Shown here piece after piece: positions 18,417-26,308 of a DNA stretch of 64,000 nt (its first letter is position 1; each line of letters starts with the position of its first letter). A model generated the notes under the pieces. That model was not told the DNA's origin and did no database searches. It saw nothing but the letters and a program-made list of their open reading frames with translations. Source of the stretch: Myxococcales bacterium (lineage in GTDB: Bacteria > Myxococcota_A > Polyangia > Polyangiales > Ga0077539); contig JAEUKH010000016.1 in the NCBI GenBank assembly GCA_016792845.1, positions 1 through 64,000 of the forward strand, written 5' to 3'. Both the position numbers and the translations under genes were made by a program.

Positions 18417-19498
18417 GGGGCAGGGTCTAGCGCTCGAACGCAACGCACTCCGTTGCGAATGTCAATCAGGTCGGGCATCGCCCCGCGGCGGCTCACGGTC
18501 AAGAGACGGTCGGGGTCGAGCGGCACCGTGGCGCCGGAGCCTCCGCGGATCACCCGCAGCGCCGGGGCCGAGAGGTGGCAGAGCGGGTCGCGCTGGGCGC
18601 CGAGGCCCCAACACGCGTTGGGCGCGTCGGTGCCGCGGTATTCGAGGAAGGTGTCGGCGAGCCACTCCGAGGCGTTGCCCGCGAGGTCGAAGACGCCGAA
18701 GGTCTGACCGAGCGAGAGTGACATCACCCGTCGGCTGCCGCGGCCGTCGGCGCCGGGGCAGATGCCGCCGGCGAGGCGGTCCATCCAGTGGGCGAGGTCG
18801 CAGCGGCCGACGGGCGGGTCGTCGCCCCAAGGGTAGCGGCGGCCCGAGCTCGTGTCGCTCAGCCACCAGCGGGCCACCCACTCGTACTCGGCCTCGGTGG
18901 GGACGCGCCCGCCGTCCCACGCGCAGAAGGCCATCGCGACGTACCAGTTGAGGCAGTTGGCCGGGTGCTCGCGCTGCGCCGGGGCCGACGCGAGGTCGCG
19001 GTTGCAGAGCGCGAAGTTCGACTGAAAATCAGCCCGCGGGAGCTCACTTAGCCGCACCGTCACCGTCGCACCATTGGGGTACGCGACCTGCCATTGTTCA
19101 GGCAAGGCCTCGGCCCGCCACGCGTCGAGGAAGCGCTGCAGCCGCGCCACCGTCGCCTCGGCCGCGTCGATCACAAAGGGGCTCACGGTGATGGGCCCTT
19201 GGGCCGGGCCCGCCGCCGCGCCGAGGTCGGTGCCGAGGGTCATCGTGCCGCCGGTGATCACCATGCGCTGGCAGCCCCGCTCGCTCGGGTCAGGGCAGCT
19301 CGGTGTCGGGCGTCGCGGCGCCTCCTGGGGCTGCTCGCGCTCGGCCCGCGCGTCGACCGAGACACGGTCTTCGGGCAGCGACGCGTCAATGTTGACAGTG
19401 TGAACATCAACCGCGCTATCGCGCCCCTCGACGATCACGAGGGCGGGCGCCGAGCAGGCGACGAGGCCGAGGCTCAGAAGTGAAGCGAGACGCTGCAT
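18413..19498 (-). CDS. SUMF1/formylglycine-generating-enzyme-fold lipoprotein
   Basis: 361 residues. Signal peptide with lipobox LVAC (residues 12-15), then a linker of about 60 residues rich in Asp/Glu/Arg/Pro. The FGE-sulfatase-type domain follows: ITGGTMTLG, SPFVIDAAEATVARLQRFL, NCLNWYVAMAFCAWDGGRVPT, EAEYEWVAR, YPWGDDPP, FDLAGNASEWLADTF, and a VIRGGS end. The paired Cys of true FGE enzymes is not evident, so it is more likely a binding or structural member of the fold. Part of the linker (VDVHTVNIDAS) is coded by a palindromic repeat at 19389-19407. It overlaps the upstream PEGA gene by 25 bp and the downstream FHA gene by 4 bp. Confidence 0.85.
   Translation of the reverse strand: MQRLASLLSLGLVACSAPALVIVEGRDSAVDVHTVNIDASLPEDRVSVDARAEREQPQEAPRRPTPSCPDPSERGCQRMVITGGTMTLGTDLGAAAGPAQGPITVSPFVIDAAEATVARLQRFLDAWRAEALPEQWQVAYPNGATVTVRLSELPRADFQSNFALCNRDLASAPAQREHPANCLNWYVAMAFCAWDGGRVPTEAEYEWVARWWLSDTSSGRRYPWGDDPPVGRCDLAHWMDRLAGGICPGADGRGSRRVMSLSLGQTFGVFDLAGNASEWLADTFLEYRGTDAPNACWGLGAQRDPLCHLSAPALRVIRGGSGATVPLDPDRLLTVSRRGAMPDLIDIRNGVRCVRALDPAP
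19389..19407. repeat. Dispersed palindrome, family A (inside SUMF1 linker)
   Basis: ATGTTGACAGTGTGAACAT, a slightly imperfect palindrome, lies inside the linker of the SUMF1 lipoprotein gene. Related copies are at 20568-20586, 21423-21441 and 36101-36119. Confidence 0.6.
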
Positions 19499-20529
19499 CC
19501 GCGGGGCTCCAGGGGGCTGCACTGTACCGCCGAGGGGCCGACGGCGCGGGGGGCGTTGCGGGCGGCGAGGCTCCAGACGAGGGCCGTGCCGAGCGAGGCC
19601 ACGCCGAGGATGTACGCCCCCGTGGCGGCCCCGAGGAGCGCGCTGGCGTCGCGCTGGAGGGCGGCTCCGCCGGCGGCGGGGTTGCACTCGATGGCCTCGG
19701 TCGAGGGCAGGTCGTCGGCGGCGCAGCGGTCGCGGAGGGTCGAGAGGCGGTCGTTGCCGGCGAGGTGCAGGGCGAGGCCGCCGAGCATGACCGAGGCGCC
19801 CGAGATGGCGAAGACCACCGGGGCCCACGAGGTCGCGCTCTGCGGGGGTGTCAGCGGCGCGGCGGGGGGCGGCGAGGGGTGACCCGGCGGGGGGCGCTCG
19901 GGGGCCGCGGGCGGGGGCCCAGGCGGCCCAGGCGGCCCAGGCGGCCCAGGGGGCTCGACCGGCTGCGGGGCGGGCGCGGGGGTGAGGGCGATGCGCTCGG
20001 AGGCGCGCACCCCGGCCCTCAGCTGGAGTGTACGTGTGAGCGCGTGGTGACCGTCGGCGCGCACCTCGACCACCACGGTGCCCGCTTCGACGCGGAGGGG
20101 GGCGGCGAGGGGGGCCGTGCCGCGGAGCTGCCCGTCGACCCGAACGGCGGCGCCCGCGGGGCTGACCTCGAGGGCGAGGCTTGTGAGGTGCTCGCCGATG
20201 ACCGCCAGCGCGTTGCGGAGGGTGGGCTCGTTGCTGCGGATCCACGGGGTGGGCGCGGCGAGGGCGTCGGTGAGGTGTGACTCGGCCTCGACCCAGTGCC
20301 CGAGCGACTGTTCGGCCAGGGCCATCTGGCAGAGCGTGTTGGGCGACGGGTCGGCGGCGTAGGCTTCAACAAAGAGGGCCAGCGCCTCGCGGTCTCGGCC
20401 CTCGGCGCGGAGCCCCACCCCGCGACGCACCAGCCCGGGCCCATCAGCCGGGGTCTGCCCGCGTGCTTCGGCCCCGAGGGCCAGCATTGTCAGAATCAGC
20501 GCCGTCGCGCTCGAACCCCGTCGCCTCAC
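19474..20529 (-). CDS. Secreted TPR-like/PEGA domain protein with collagen-like linker
   Basis: 351 residues from GTG 20529. A signal peptide (about 1-24) is followed by TPR-like helices (ADPSPNTLCQMALAEQSLGHW). A PEGA-type beta domain (about 115-180) reads LALEVSPAGAAVRVDGQLRG. A Pro/Gly stretch (PPGPPGPPGPPGPPP) coded by 9-bp repeats near 19912-19950 follows, then two hydrophobic helices (VVFAISGASVMLGGLALHLAG and a second near residue 300). This architecture is common in Myxococcota envelope proteins of unknown role. It is the first gene of the operon with the SUMF1 lipoprotein and the FHA regulator. Confidence 0.8.
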   Translation of the reverse strand: MRRRGSSATALILTMLALGAEARGQTPADGPGLVRRGVGLRAEGRDREALALFVEAYAADPSPNTLCQMALAEQSLGHWVEAESHLTDALAAPTPWIRSNEPTLRNALAVIGEHLTSLALEVSPAGAAVRVDGQLRGTAPLAAPLRVEAGTVVVEVRADGHHALTRTLQLRAGVRASERIALTPAPAPQPVEPPGPPGPPGPPGPPPAAPERPPPGHPSPPPAAPLTPPQSATSWAPVVFAISGASVMLGGLALHLAGNDRLSTLRDRCAADDLPSTEAIECNPAAGGAALQRDASALLGAATGAYILGVASLGTALVWSLAARNAPRAVGPSAVQCSPLEPRGCSVSLHF

Positions 20530-20567
20530 CGCGCCACCGTAGCACAGGTGCCGCGCGCGGCGGGCCC

Positions 20568-20586
20568 ATGTTCACACCGTCAACAT
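20568..20586. repeat. Dispersed palindrome, family A (intergenic)
   Basis: ATGTTCACACCGTCAACAT followed by TGCAGCGA. The same right flank follows the copy at 36101-36119, so the repeated unit extends beyond the palindrome. It lies upstream of the PEGA gene in the divergent gap 20530-20772. Confidence 0.6.
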
Positions 20587-20772
20587 TGCAGCGAGCGCAG
20601 CGAATGTGCGGCGTCGCGCCTCGGGTCGGGCGATCGGTGCGGGGGCTTCGCCGTCTGTCGGGCTGGCGGGTCGGTCTGGGGCGGTCGTGCGTGCGAAGAG
20701 AGAGGGCGGCGGTGTGAGATTTTGTGTCAGCCGGGATTGACCGTCGGCCAGTGTTCGCCCTCTCATCACCTG

Positions 20773-21381
20773 ATGCAAGAGCGCGATCGATTGGCGGCGT
20801 TTGTCGAGGCCCGCATCCGCGCGGCGGGTGGGCCGGTGACGCCTGACGAGGCGATGGCGGCGGCGCGCTCGCTCGCGCGGGCGCAGTGCGTGCGGTACCG
20901 CTGGCTCACGGCGGGGGCGGGGCTCTTGATGCTCTGCGGGGGCGTTGCGGGGGCCGCGGCGACGGTGCTCCTCGGGGCGCCGGTGGTGGGCTTTCCGCGG
21001 ATCTTGTGGTCGGGGCCGATGATCGCGTCGGTGACCATCGGCCTGGTCGGCGCGCTCTTTCTGTCGACCTCTCGGAGCTTCGCCGTTCACTGGGATCTTG
21101 CGACCAAGGGCCGCGCGGCGCGGGCCATGGTGGTCAACGTCGAGGGGGGCATGAACGTGCGCCGCGGCAAGCGCGGGCCCATCACCATGAGCGTGTCGAC
21201 GCTTCGCCTCGCGGTCGAGCTCGACGGCGGCGAGCCCTACGAGGTCGAGACCGTCACGGTCGACCAGGTGCACGGCTACTTCGCCGCGGGGCAGGCCCTC
21301 GAAGTGCTCGTCGACCCGCAGAATCGCCTGCGGGTGCTGGCGCGCGAGGGGGCTCCGCGGGGGGCCGTGGTGCGGCGCTGA
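20773..21381 (+). CDS. DUF3592-like two-helix membrane protein
   Basis: 202 residues from ATG 20773. Two transmembrane segments (about 45-75 and 85-105: GLLMLCGGVAGAAATVLLG and ASVTIGLVGALFLST) precede a soluble domain with GRAARAMVVNVEGG and YFAAGQALEVLVDPQNRLRV. That resembles DUF3592-type proteins, where the last motif is the usual VxYDPxNP-like end. Function unknown. It is a single gene, convergent with thiL. Confidence 0.65.
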   Translation: MQERDRLAAFVEARIRAAGGPVTPDEAMAAARSLARAQCVRYRWLTAGAGLLMLCGGVAGAAATVLLGAPVVGFPRILWSGPMIASVTIGLVGALFLSTSRSFAVHWDLATKGRAARAMVVNVEGGMNVRRGKRGPITMSVSTLRLAVELDGGEPYEVETVTVDQVHGYFAAGQALEVLVDPQNRLRVLAREGAPRGAVVRR

Positions 21382-21422
21382 GGGGCGGCGTCTGCGCGCA
21401 CCGCGAGGCCCGCCCCGCCGCA

Positions 21423-21441
21423 ATGTTCACACTGTGAACAT
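21423..21441. repeat. Dispersed palindrome, family A (overlaps thiL stop)
   Basis: ATGTTCACACTGTGAACAT, nearly perfect. Its last base is the last base of the thiL stop codon, so the element abuts the gene end in the convergent gap. Read on the minus strand it is followed by TGCGGCG, like the TGCAGCG flank of other copies. Confidence 0.6.
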
Positions 21442-22394
21442 CACCGCGCGAAGTGGTCGAAGCCGCGGTCGGTGAGGGCGATGCGTTGACCCGCGCGGTC
21501 GCGCCAGAGGCCCGCGCCCTCGGTGACCCGGCCGACGAGGCGCCACCCGGGGCCGAAGCACGCGCGGGGGCCCGTGGCGAGGAGCTCGTAGTCTTCGCCG
21601 CCCGCGGTGACCACGTCGAGGGGGCTGCGCCCGAGCGCGGCGGCGGCGGCGGCGACGAGCGGGTCGGCGGTGAGCGCGTCGTCGTCGAAGACCAGGGCGA
21701 CCCCTGAGGCGCGGGCGAGGTGGGCGGCGTCGGCGGCGAGGCCGTCTGAGAGGTCGATGCAGGCCGACGCGGGAGGGCTCCCGGTGGCGAGGCCGTGGCC
21801 CTCTGCGAGCCGGGCGCGGGGGGCCCTCCAGGCGTCGACGAGGGCGCTCAGCGAGGGGGCGACGGGGCGCCCGCTGAGCAAGAGGCCAAGGCCGGCGGCG
21901 GCGCGGCCGGGGCTCCCGGTGACGGCGATGTGGTCGCCGGGTCGGGCCCCCGCGCGGGTGAGGGGCGCTGCGTCGAGGCGCCCGAGCGCGGTGGTGGTGA
22001 GGGCGATGTTGGGGCCGCGGGTGAGGTTGCCGCCCACCACGGCGGCGCCCATTCTCTCGGCGGCTCGGGCCGAGCCTTCGACGAGGGCGTCAAAGTCGGC
22101 GTCTGAGAGGGCCTGCGGGAGGCTCCACGCGAAGGCGAGGCCGGCGCCGTCGACGTCGATGCGGGCGCCCATCGCGGCGAGGTCGCTCGCGGCGGCCTCG
22201 ACGGCCCGCGCGGCGAGGGCGTCGAGCGACGCAAACGATTGGTGAAAGTGAACGCCCTCGACGCTCGCGTCGACGGTCACCACCAAGGGGCCCTCGCCGT
22301 GCAAGACCGCGGCGTCGTCGCCGATGCCGAGGGCGGGCGGCCGCGGCCCCCGAAAGCGCGCCGTGAGCCGCGCGATGCGCTCGAACTCGCTCAC
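21441..22394 (-). CDS. thiL: Thiamine-monophosphate kinase
   Basis: 317 residues from GTG 22394, giving the family N-terminus SEFERIARL. Motifs: GIGDDAAVL near residue 25, VTVDASVEGVHF, ASDLAAMGA, VGGNLTRGPNIALTTTALG, GDHIAVTGSPG, CIDLSDGLAADAAHLA, and a C-terminal GGEDYELL. ThiL makes thiamine pyrophosphate from thiamine monophosphate with ATP in the cytoplasm. Its GTG overlaps the stop of the upstream small membrane protein gene (GTGA). Confidence 0.94.
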   Translation of the reverse strand: MSEFERIARLTARFRGPRPPALGIGDDAAVLHGEGPLVVTVDASVEGVHFHQSFASLDALAARAVEAAASDLAAMGARIDVDGAGLAFAWSLPQALSDADFDALVEGSARAAERMGAAVVGGNLTRGPNIALTTTALGRLDAAPLTRAGARPGDHIAVTGSPGRAAAGLGLLLSGRPVAPSLSALVDAWRAPRARLAEGHGLATGSPPASACIDLSDGLAADAAHLARASGVALVFDDDALTADPLVAAAAAALGRSPLDVVTAGGEDYELLATGPRACFGPGWRLVGRVTEGAGLWRDRAGQRIALTDRGFDHFAR

Positions 22395-22807
22395 GGCTTC
22401 TTCAGCATGCGCTGCCAGGGCAAGAGAAAGACCAGCGCCACTTCGAGGCACAGGGTGAGCGGCGAGGCGAGCCGCGGCAGGCGCAAGAGCGTCGCGGCCA
22501 TCACGCTCGTCGACACCACCAGGCCCGCGAGCGCCATGGGCACGATCAGAAGGGCCCGTGACGGTCTGGGCGCGAGGGCCGCGGGGGTGAGCGAGGCCAT
22601 CGCCGCCGCGAGCACGCGGTCGAGGCCCTGGCGCGCGCCGACGGCGAGGGCGGGGTCTTCGGAGACGGCGCGGTAGCGGCGCGCGGCCTCGGGGAGCCGG
22701 TCGAGGGCGTGGGCCAAGGCGACGAAGGTCTTGTGGCGCTCGGGCTCAGACCAGTGGGCTTCGAGGGTCGCCCAGGCGGCGTCGAGGGGGTCGTTGGAGG
22801 GGCTCAC
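22391..22807 (-). CDS. Small membrane protein upstream of thiL
   Basis: 138 residues from GTG 22807. An N-terminal helical part (WATLEAHWSEPERHKTFVALA, LPEAARRYRAV) has TPR-like character. Two hydrophobic segments follow (LLIVPMALAGLVVSTSVMAA and LTLCLEVALVFLLPW). No known family is recognised. It is translationally coupled to thiL and divergent from rsmH. Confidence 0.7.
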   Translation of the reverse strand: MSPSNDPLDAAWATLEAHWSEPERHKTFVALAHALDRLPEAARRYRAVSEDPALAVGARQGLDRVLAAAMASLTPAALAPRPSRALLIVPMALAGLVVSTSVMAATLLRLPRLASPLTLCLEVALVFLLPWQRMLKKP

Positions 22808-22911
22808 GGCGACGGCTGTTTTGGGCCGCGACGGGCCCCGCGGTCAACGGGCCTCGGGCTGTCGAAAGTTTGACCCGCGCGGGCGGTCTGTGGCCTAGCG
22901 CGAGGTCACCG

Positions 22912-23877
22912 ATGGAGCTCCGCGACCCCGCCCAAGTGCATGTGACGGTCTTTCGCGACGAGGTGCGCGACGCGCTGCCGGCCCGCGAGGGCGGGCTCCT
23001 GGTTGACCTCACCTTGGGCCTTGGCGGGCACAGCGAGGCGCTCCTCGCGCGGGGCCCTGAGAGCCTTCGGGTGATCGGCTTCGATCGCGACCCCGAGGCG
23101 CTGGCCCGGGCCTCGGCGCGGCTCAGCGGCTTCGGCGACCGCTTCGAGGCCCACGAGTCGCCCTTCTCGCAGTTTGCGCGGTACCTCGACGGCCGCAAGG
23201 TCGACGGCATCTGCGCCGACCTCGGGGTCTCGTCGTTGCAGCTCGACGACCCCGCGCGGGGCATGAGCTTCCGCGGCGAGGGGCCCCTCGACATGCGGAT
23301 GGGCCGCGACACCGACGAGACGGCTTGGAGCCTCGTGCGGCGCCTCCGCGAGAACGAGCTCGCCGACGTGATCTACCAGTACGGCGACGAGCGCGCCTCG
23401 CGGCCCATCGCGCGCACCATCAAGCGCTTCGTGACCGAGGGCCGCATGGACTCGACCCGCGACCTCGCCGACGCGGTGTACAGCGTGCTCGGGCGCCCCC
23501 GGCCGATGAAGCTCGACCCGGCGACGCGCACGTTTCAGGCGCTGCGCATCGCGGTCAACGACGAGCTCGGCGAGATCGAGCGCATGTTGGCCGCGACGGC
23601 CGAGGCGCTCAAGCCCGGGGGGGTGCTGGCGGTGATCGCCTTCCACTCGCTCGAAGACCGTATTGTGAAGCATTTTCTGCGGGGCGAGGGGCGCTTCAAG
23701 GTCGTCACCAAGAAGCCCCTGGAGCCCAGCGATGCGGCGTGCCGCGAGAACCCGCGGGCCCGGTCGGCGAAGCTCCGCATCGCGCGTCGCGTCGACGACG
23801 CGGCCTTCGATGGCGCCCTCGACGACGACGAAGACGCAGCCCTCGACGATGACCGAGACGACGGAGCCTCGCCATGA
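22912..23877 (+). CDS. rsmH: 16S rRNA (cytosine(1402)-N4)-methyltransferase
   Basis: 321 residues from ATG 22912, with GAGGT 5 bp upstream. Family motifs: HVTVFRDEVRDAL, the SAM-binding VDLTLGLGGHSEALL, GFDRDPEALARA, ADLGVSSLQLDDPARGMSF, DMRMG, and the C-terminal FHSLEDRIVKHFL. It ends in an unusual acidic Asp-rich tail. RsmH methylates 16S rRNA C1402 in the P site. It is the first gene of the dcw cluster; mraZ, which usually precedes it, is not in the 104-bp upstream gap. Confidence 0.95.
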   Translation: MELRDPAQVHVTVFRDEVRDALPAREGGLLVDLTLGLGGHSEALLARGPESLRVIGFDRDPEALARASARLSGFGDRFEAHESPFSQFARYLDGRKVDGICADLGVSSLQLDDPARGMSFRGEGPLDMRMGRDTDETAWSLVRRLRENELADVIYQYGDERASRPIARTIKRFVTEGRMDSTRDLADAVYSVLGRPRPMKLDPATRTFQALRIAVNDELGEIERMLAATAEALKPGGVLAVIAFHSLEDRIVKHFLRGEGRFKVVTKKPLEPSDAACRENPRARSAKLRIARRVDDAAFDGALDDDEDAALDDDRDDGASP

Positions 23878-24182
23878 CCCGCACGCGCTTTCTGACGTTG
23901 TTCTCGCTGGCGGTCTTCTCGGCGGGCTTCGCCTTCATCGTGCACCTCGCGCTGCGCACCCGCAACGTGGCCATCGGCTACGACGTCGAGCGCGCCCGTC
24001 GCGAGGGCGGGCGGCTGCGCGGTGAGATCAACCAGGCCCGGCTCGAGCTCGGGGTGAGGCGCTCGCCGACGACGCTCGAGGCCGAGGCCCGCGCGCGGGG
24101 CATGGTCGAGCCCGACCGGGTGCCGACGGTGGTGGTGGGCGGCGCCGTGCGGCCGCCGCGCTTGAGTGGGAGGCCGCGATGA
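23874..24182 (+). CDS. ftsL: Cell division protein FtsL-like
   Basis: 102 residues. It starts at ATG 23874, overlapping the rsmH stop by four bases (ATGA). One membrane segment near the N-terminus (LFSLAVFSAGFAFIVHLAL) precedes a periplasmic coiled-coil-like stretch (YDVERARREGGRLRGEINQA) and a short EAEARARGMVEPD motif, the usual FtsL plan. Sequence identity in this family is low, so the call rests on topology, size and position between rsmH and ftsI. It would form a complex with FtsQ and FtsB at the septum. Confidence 0.85.
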   Translation: MTRTRFLTLFSLAVFSAGFAFIVHLALRTRNVAIGYDVERARREGGRLRGEINQARLELGVRRSPTTLEAEARARGMVEPDRVPTVVVGGAVRPPRLSGRPR

Positions 24183-26308
24183 ACAATCTCGAGGGCAGGC
24201 GCGCGCGCAACATGCGCATTCGGTTGGGCTTCCTCGTGAGCCTGGTCGGCATGGGCTTTGGGCGCCTCGTAATGGCCGCCTACGGGCTCCAGGTCGAGCG
24301 CGCCGACGAGCTCCGTCTGCGTGCCGAGCACCAGTATCAACGCAACGTGGGCCTCGACCCGCGCCGCGGCTCGATCTTCGACCGCAACGGCAACCCGCTC
24401 GCGGTGAGCGTGCCGAGCTTCACCCTCGTGGCGTATCCGAACCGCCTCGCGATGCCGCAAGGCTCGACCCGGCTGCGGGTCGACCTCCAGGCCCTCGCGG
24501 CGCGTCTCGGCCAGGTCACGGGCATGCCCGCGGGCGAGGTCTTCGAGCGCATCGGCAACCCCCGCACGACCTACTCGCGGGTGCGCCCGCGGCTGACCGA
24601 TGCGCAGACCCTCGCGGTGCGCACGGTGCTCAGCGAGACCTCGCGGGGCCTCCGACCCGGGCTCGCGGCCAACCGCGCCGCGCCGCCCCTCGACGGCATC
24701 GAGCTCGTCGAAGAGAGCCGGCGGTGGTACCCGCTCCAAGAGGCCGCCGCGCATGTGGTGGGTGTGGTGGGTGCGAGCGGCACGGGCCTCGAAGGGCTCG
24801 AGCGCTCGCTCGACGCGCAGCTCCGCGGGCACCGCATCGACGCCCCGGGGGTGCGCGACGCGCGCGGCAACATGGTCTTCGTCGACGGCGTGCGTCCGGG
24901 CGAGGGCCAGGCCGGCGCTGACGTTCACCTCACCCTCGACGCGACGATCCAGACCATCGCGTCGCGGGAGCTCGGGCTCGCGTGCCAGATGCTCCAGGCC
25001 CGCGGGGGCTCGGTGATCGTGACCGACCCGAGCACGGGCGAGGTGATGGCCATGGCGAACTGGCCGACCTTCGACCCGAACAATCTCAGCACGGTCTCGC
25101 CCGACGCGATGCGAAACCGCGCCATCACCGACCGCTTCGAGCCCGGCTCGACGATGAAGATCTTCTCGGTCGGGGCCGCCCTCGACGCGGGCGTGGTGCG
25201 CCCCGGGCAGCTCTTCAACGGCTGGGGCGGACAGTGGGAGATCGGCGACCTCACCCTCCACGACACGCACGTCTTGACGTGGATGACGCCGCTCCAGGTG
25301 ATTCAGGTGTCGAGCAACATCGGCGCCGCGCAGATCGGCCTCGCCCTCGGGGCCGACGGGCTCGAGCGCGCGTACCGGCGCTTCGGCTTCGGCGACGCGA
25401 CGGGGCTGCCGCTCCCGGGTGAGGCGCGGGCGCGCTTCGGCGGGCGCCGGTGGTACGACGTCGAGGTGGCCACGGTGTCGTTCGGGCAGGGCATCGGCGT
25501 CACCTCGGCGCAGCTCGCCCAGGGGCTCGGCGCGGTGGCCAACGGGGGCCGCCTCGTGCCGCTGCTGTTGATGTCGCGGGTGACCGATGCGACCGGCACG
25601 CTCCTCGAAGAGCACGCGCCCGCGTCGGGGCGCCCGGCGCTCCAGCCCGCCACGGCGCGGCTCATGACCGAGATGCTCACGACGGTGACCGAAGAGGGCG
25701 GCACCGGCGTCGAGGCCAGCATCCCGGGGGTGCGCGTCGCGGGCAAGACCGGCACCGCGCAGAAGGCCAACGAGCGCCGACGCGGCTACTCGACCGATCG
25801 CTTCGTGAGCTCGTTCATCGGCTTCGCGCCGGCGGAGCGCCCGCGGCTGGTGGTGACCGTGGTGATCGACGAGCCCCAGGACTCGCACGCCGGCGGCCTC
25901 GTCGCGGCGCCCGTGTTTCGTCGCATCGTCGAGCAGTCGTTGCGCTACCTCGGGGCGCTCCCGGGGCTCCAGCGCGGCGTGGTGGGCCCCTTGCCGCGCC
26001 CTCGGACGCCCGCGGCGACGACCCCCGCGACCCGCGTCGCACCCTCGGCGGAGGTCGACGAACCCGTCGCGCCTTCGGGGCCTCCCGCGCCGCGGCTGCT
26101 CGGACTCTCGGCCCGCGAGGCCCTGCGGAGGGTTCAGCCGCACGGGCTCACCCTGGCGCTGCACGGCTCGGGGGTCATCACGCGGCAGGAGCCCGCGCCC
26201 GGCGCGCCGATGACCGCGGGGCGCCCGGTTCTCGTTTGGCTTGAGCCTGCTGGCGGGTACACTCCGTCTCCGACCGCGGCGCCCGCCTCGGTCGAGGTTC
26301 TGCGATGA
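24179..26308 (+). CDS. ftsI: Septal peptidoglycan transpeptidase FtsI (PBP3) with PASTA-like tail
   Basis: 709 residues starting in an ATGA overlap with ftsL. A membrane segment (residues about 14-36) is followed by the dimerisation region with RRGSIFDRNGNPLAVS. Penicillin-binding motifs: STMK with catalytic Ser324, SSN at 378-380, and KTG at 523-525. After the transpeptidase comes a Pro/Ala-rich linker and a PASTA-like domain (LLGLSAREALRRVQPHGL), making it longer than enterobacterial FtsI (588 aa). It crosslinks septal peptidoglycan with FtsW. The upstream GGGAGG is a good ribosome site. Confidence 0.95.
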   Translation: MNNLEGRRARNMRIRLGFLVSLVGMGFGRLVMAAYGLQVERADELRLRAEHQYQRNVGLDPRRGSIFDRNGNPLAVSVPSFTLVAYPNRLAMPQGSTRLRVDLQALAARLGQVTGMPAGEVFERIGNPRTTYSRVRPRLTDAQTLAVRTVLSETSRGLRPGLAANRAAPPLDGIELVEESRRWYPLQEAAAHVVGVVGASGTGLEGLERSLDAQLRGHRIDAPGVRDARGNMVFVDGVRPGEGQAGADVHLTLDATIQTIASRELGLACQMLQARGGSVIVTDPSTGEVMAMANWPTFDPNNLSTVSPDAMRNRAITDRFEPGSTMKIFSVGAALDAGVVRPGQLFNGWGGQWEIGDLTLHDTHVLTWMTPLQVIQVSSNIGAAQIGLALGADGLERAYRRFGFGDATGLPLPGEARARFGGRRWYDVEVATVSFGQGIGVTSAQLAQGLGAVANGGRLVPLLLMSRVTDATGTLLEEHAPASGRPALQPATARLMTEMLTTVTEEGGTGVEASIPGVRVAGKTGTAQKANERRRGYSTDRFVSSFIGFAPAERPRLVVTVVIDEPQDSHAGGLVAAPVFRRIVEQSLRYLGALPGLQRGVVGPLPRPRTPAATTPATRVAPSAEVDEPVAPSGPPAPRLLGLSAREALRRVQPHGLTLALHGSGVITRQEPAPGAPMTAGRPVLVWLEPAGGYTPSPTAAPASVEVLR

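Noticed and set aside
22870..22898. Promoter TTGACC upstream of rsmH
   Set aside because: No acceptable -10 hexamer lies 16-18 bp downstream.
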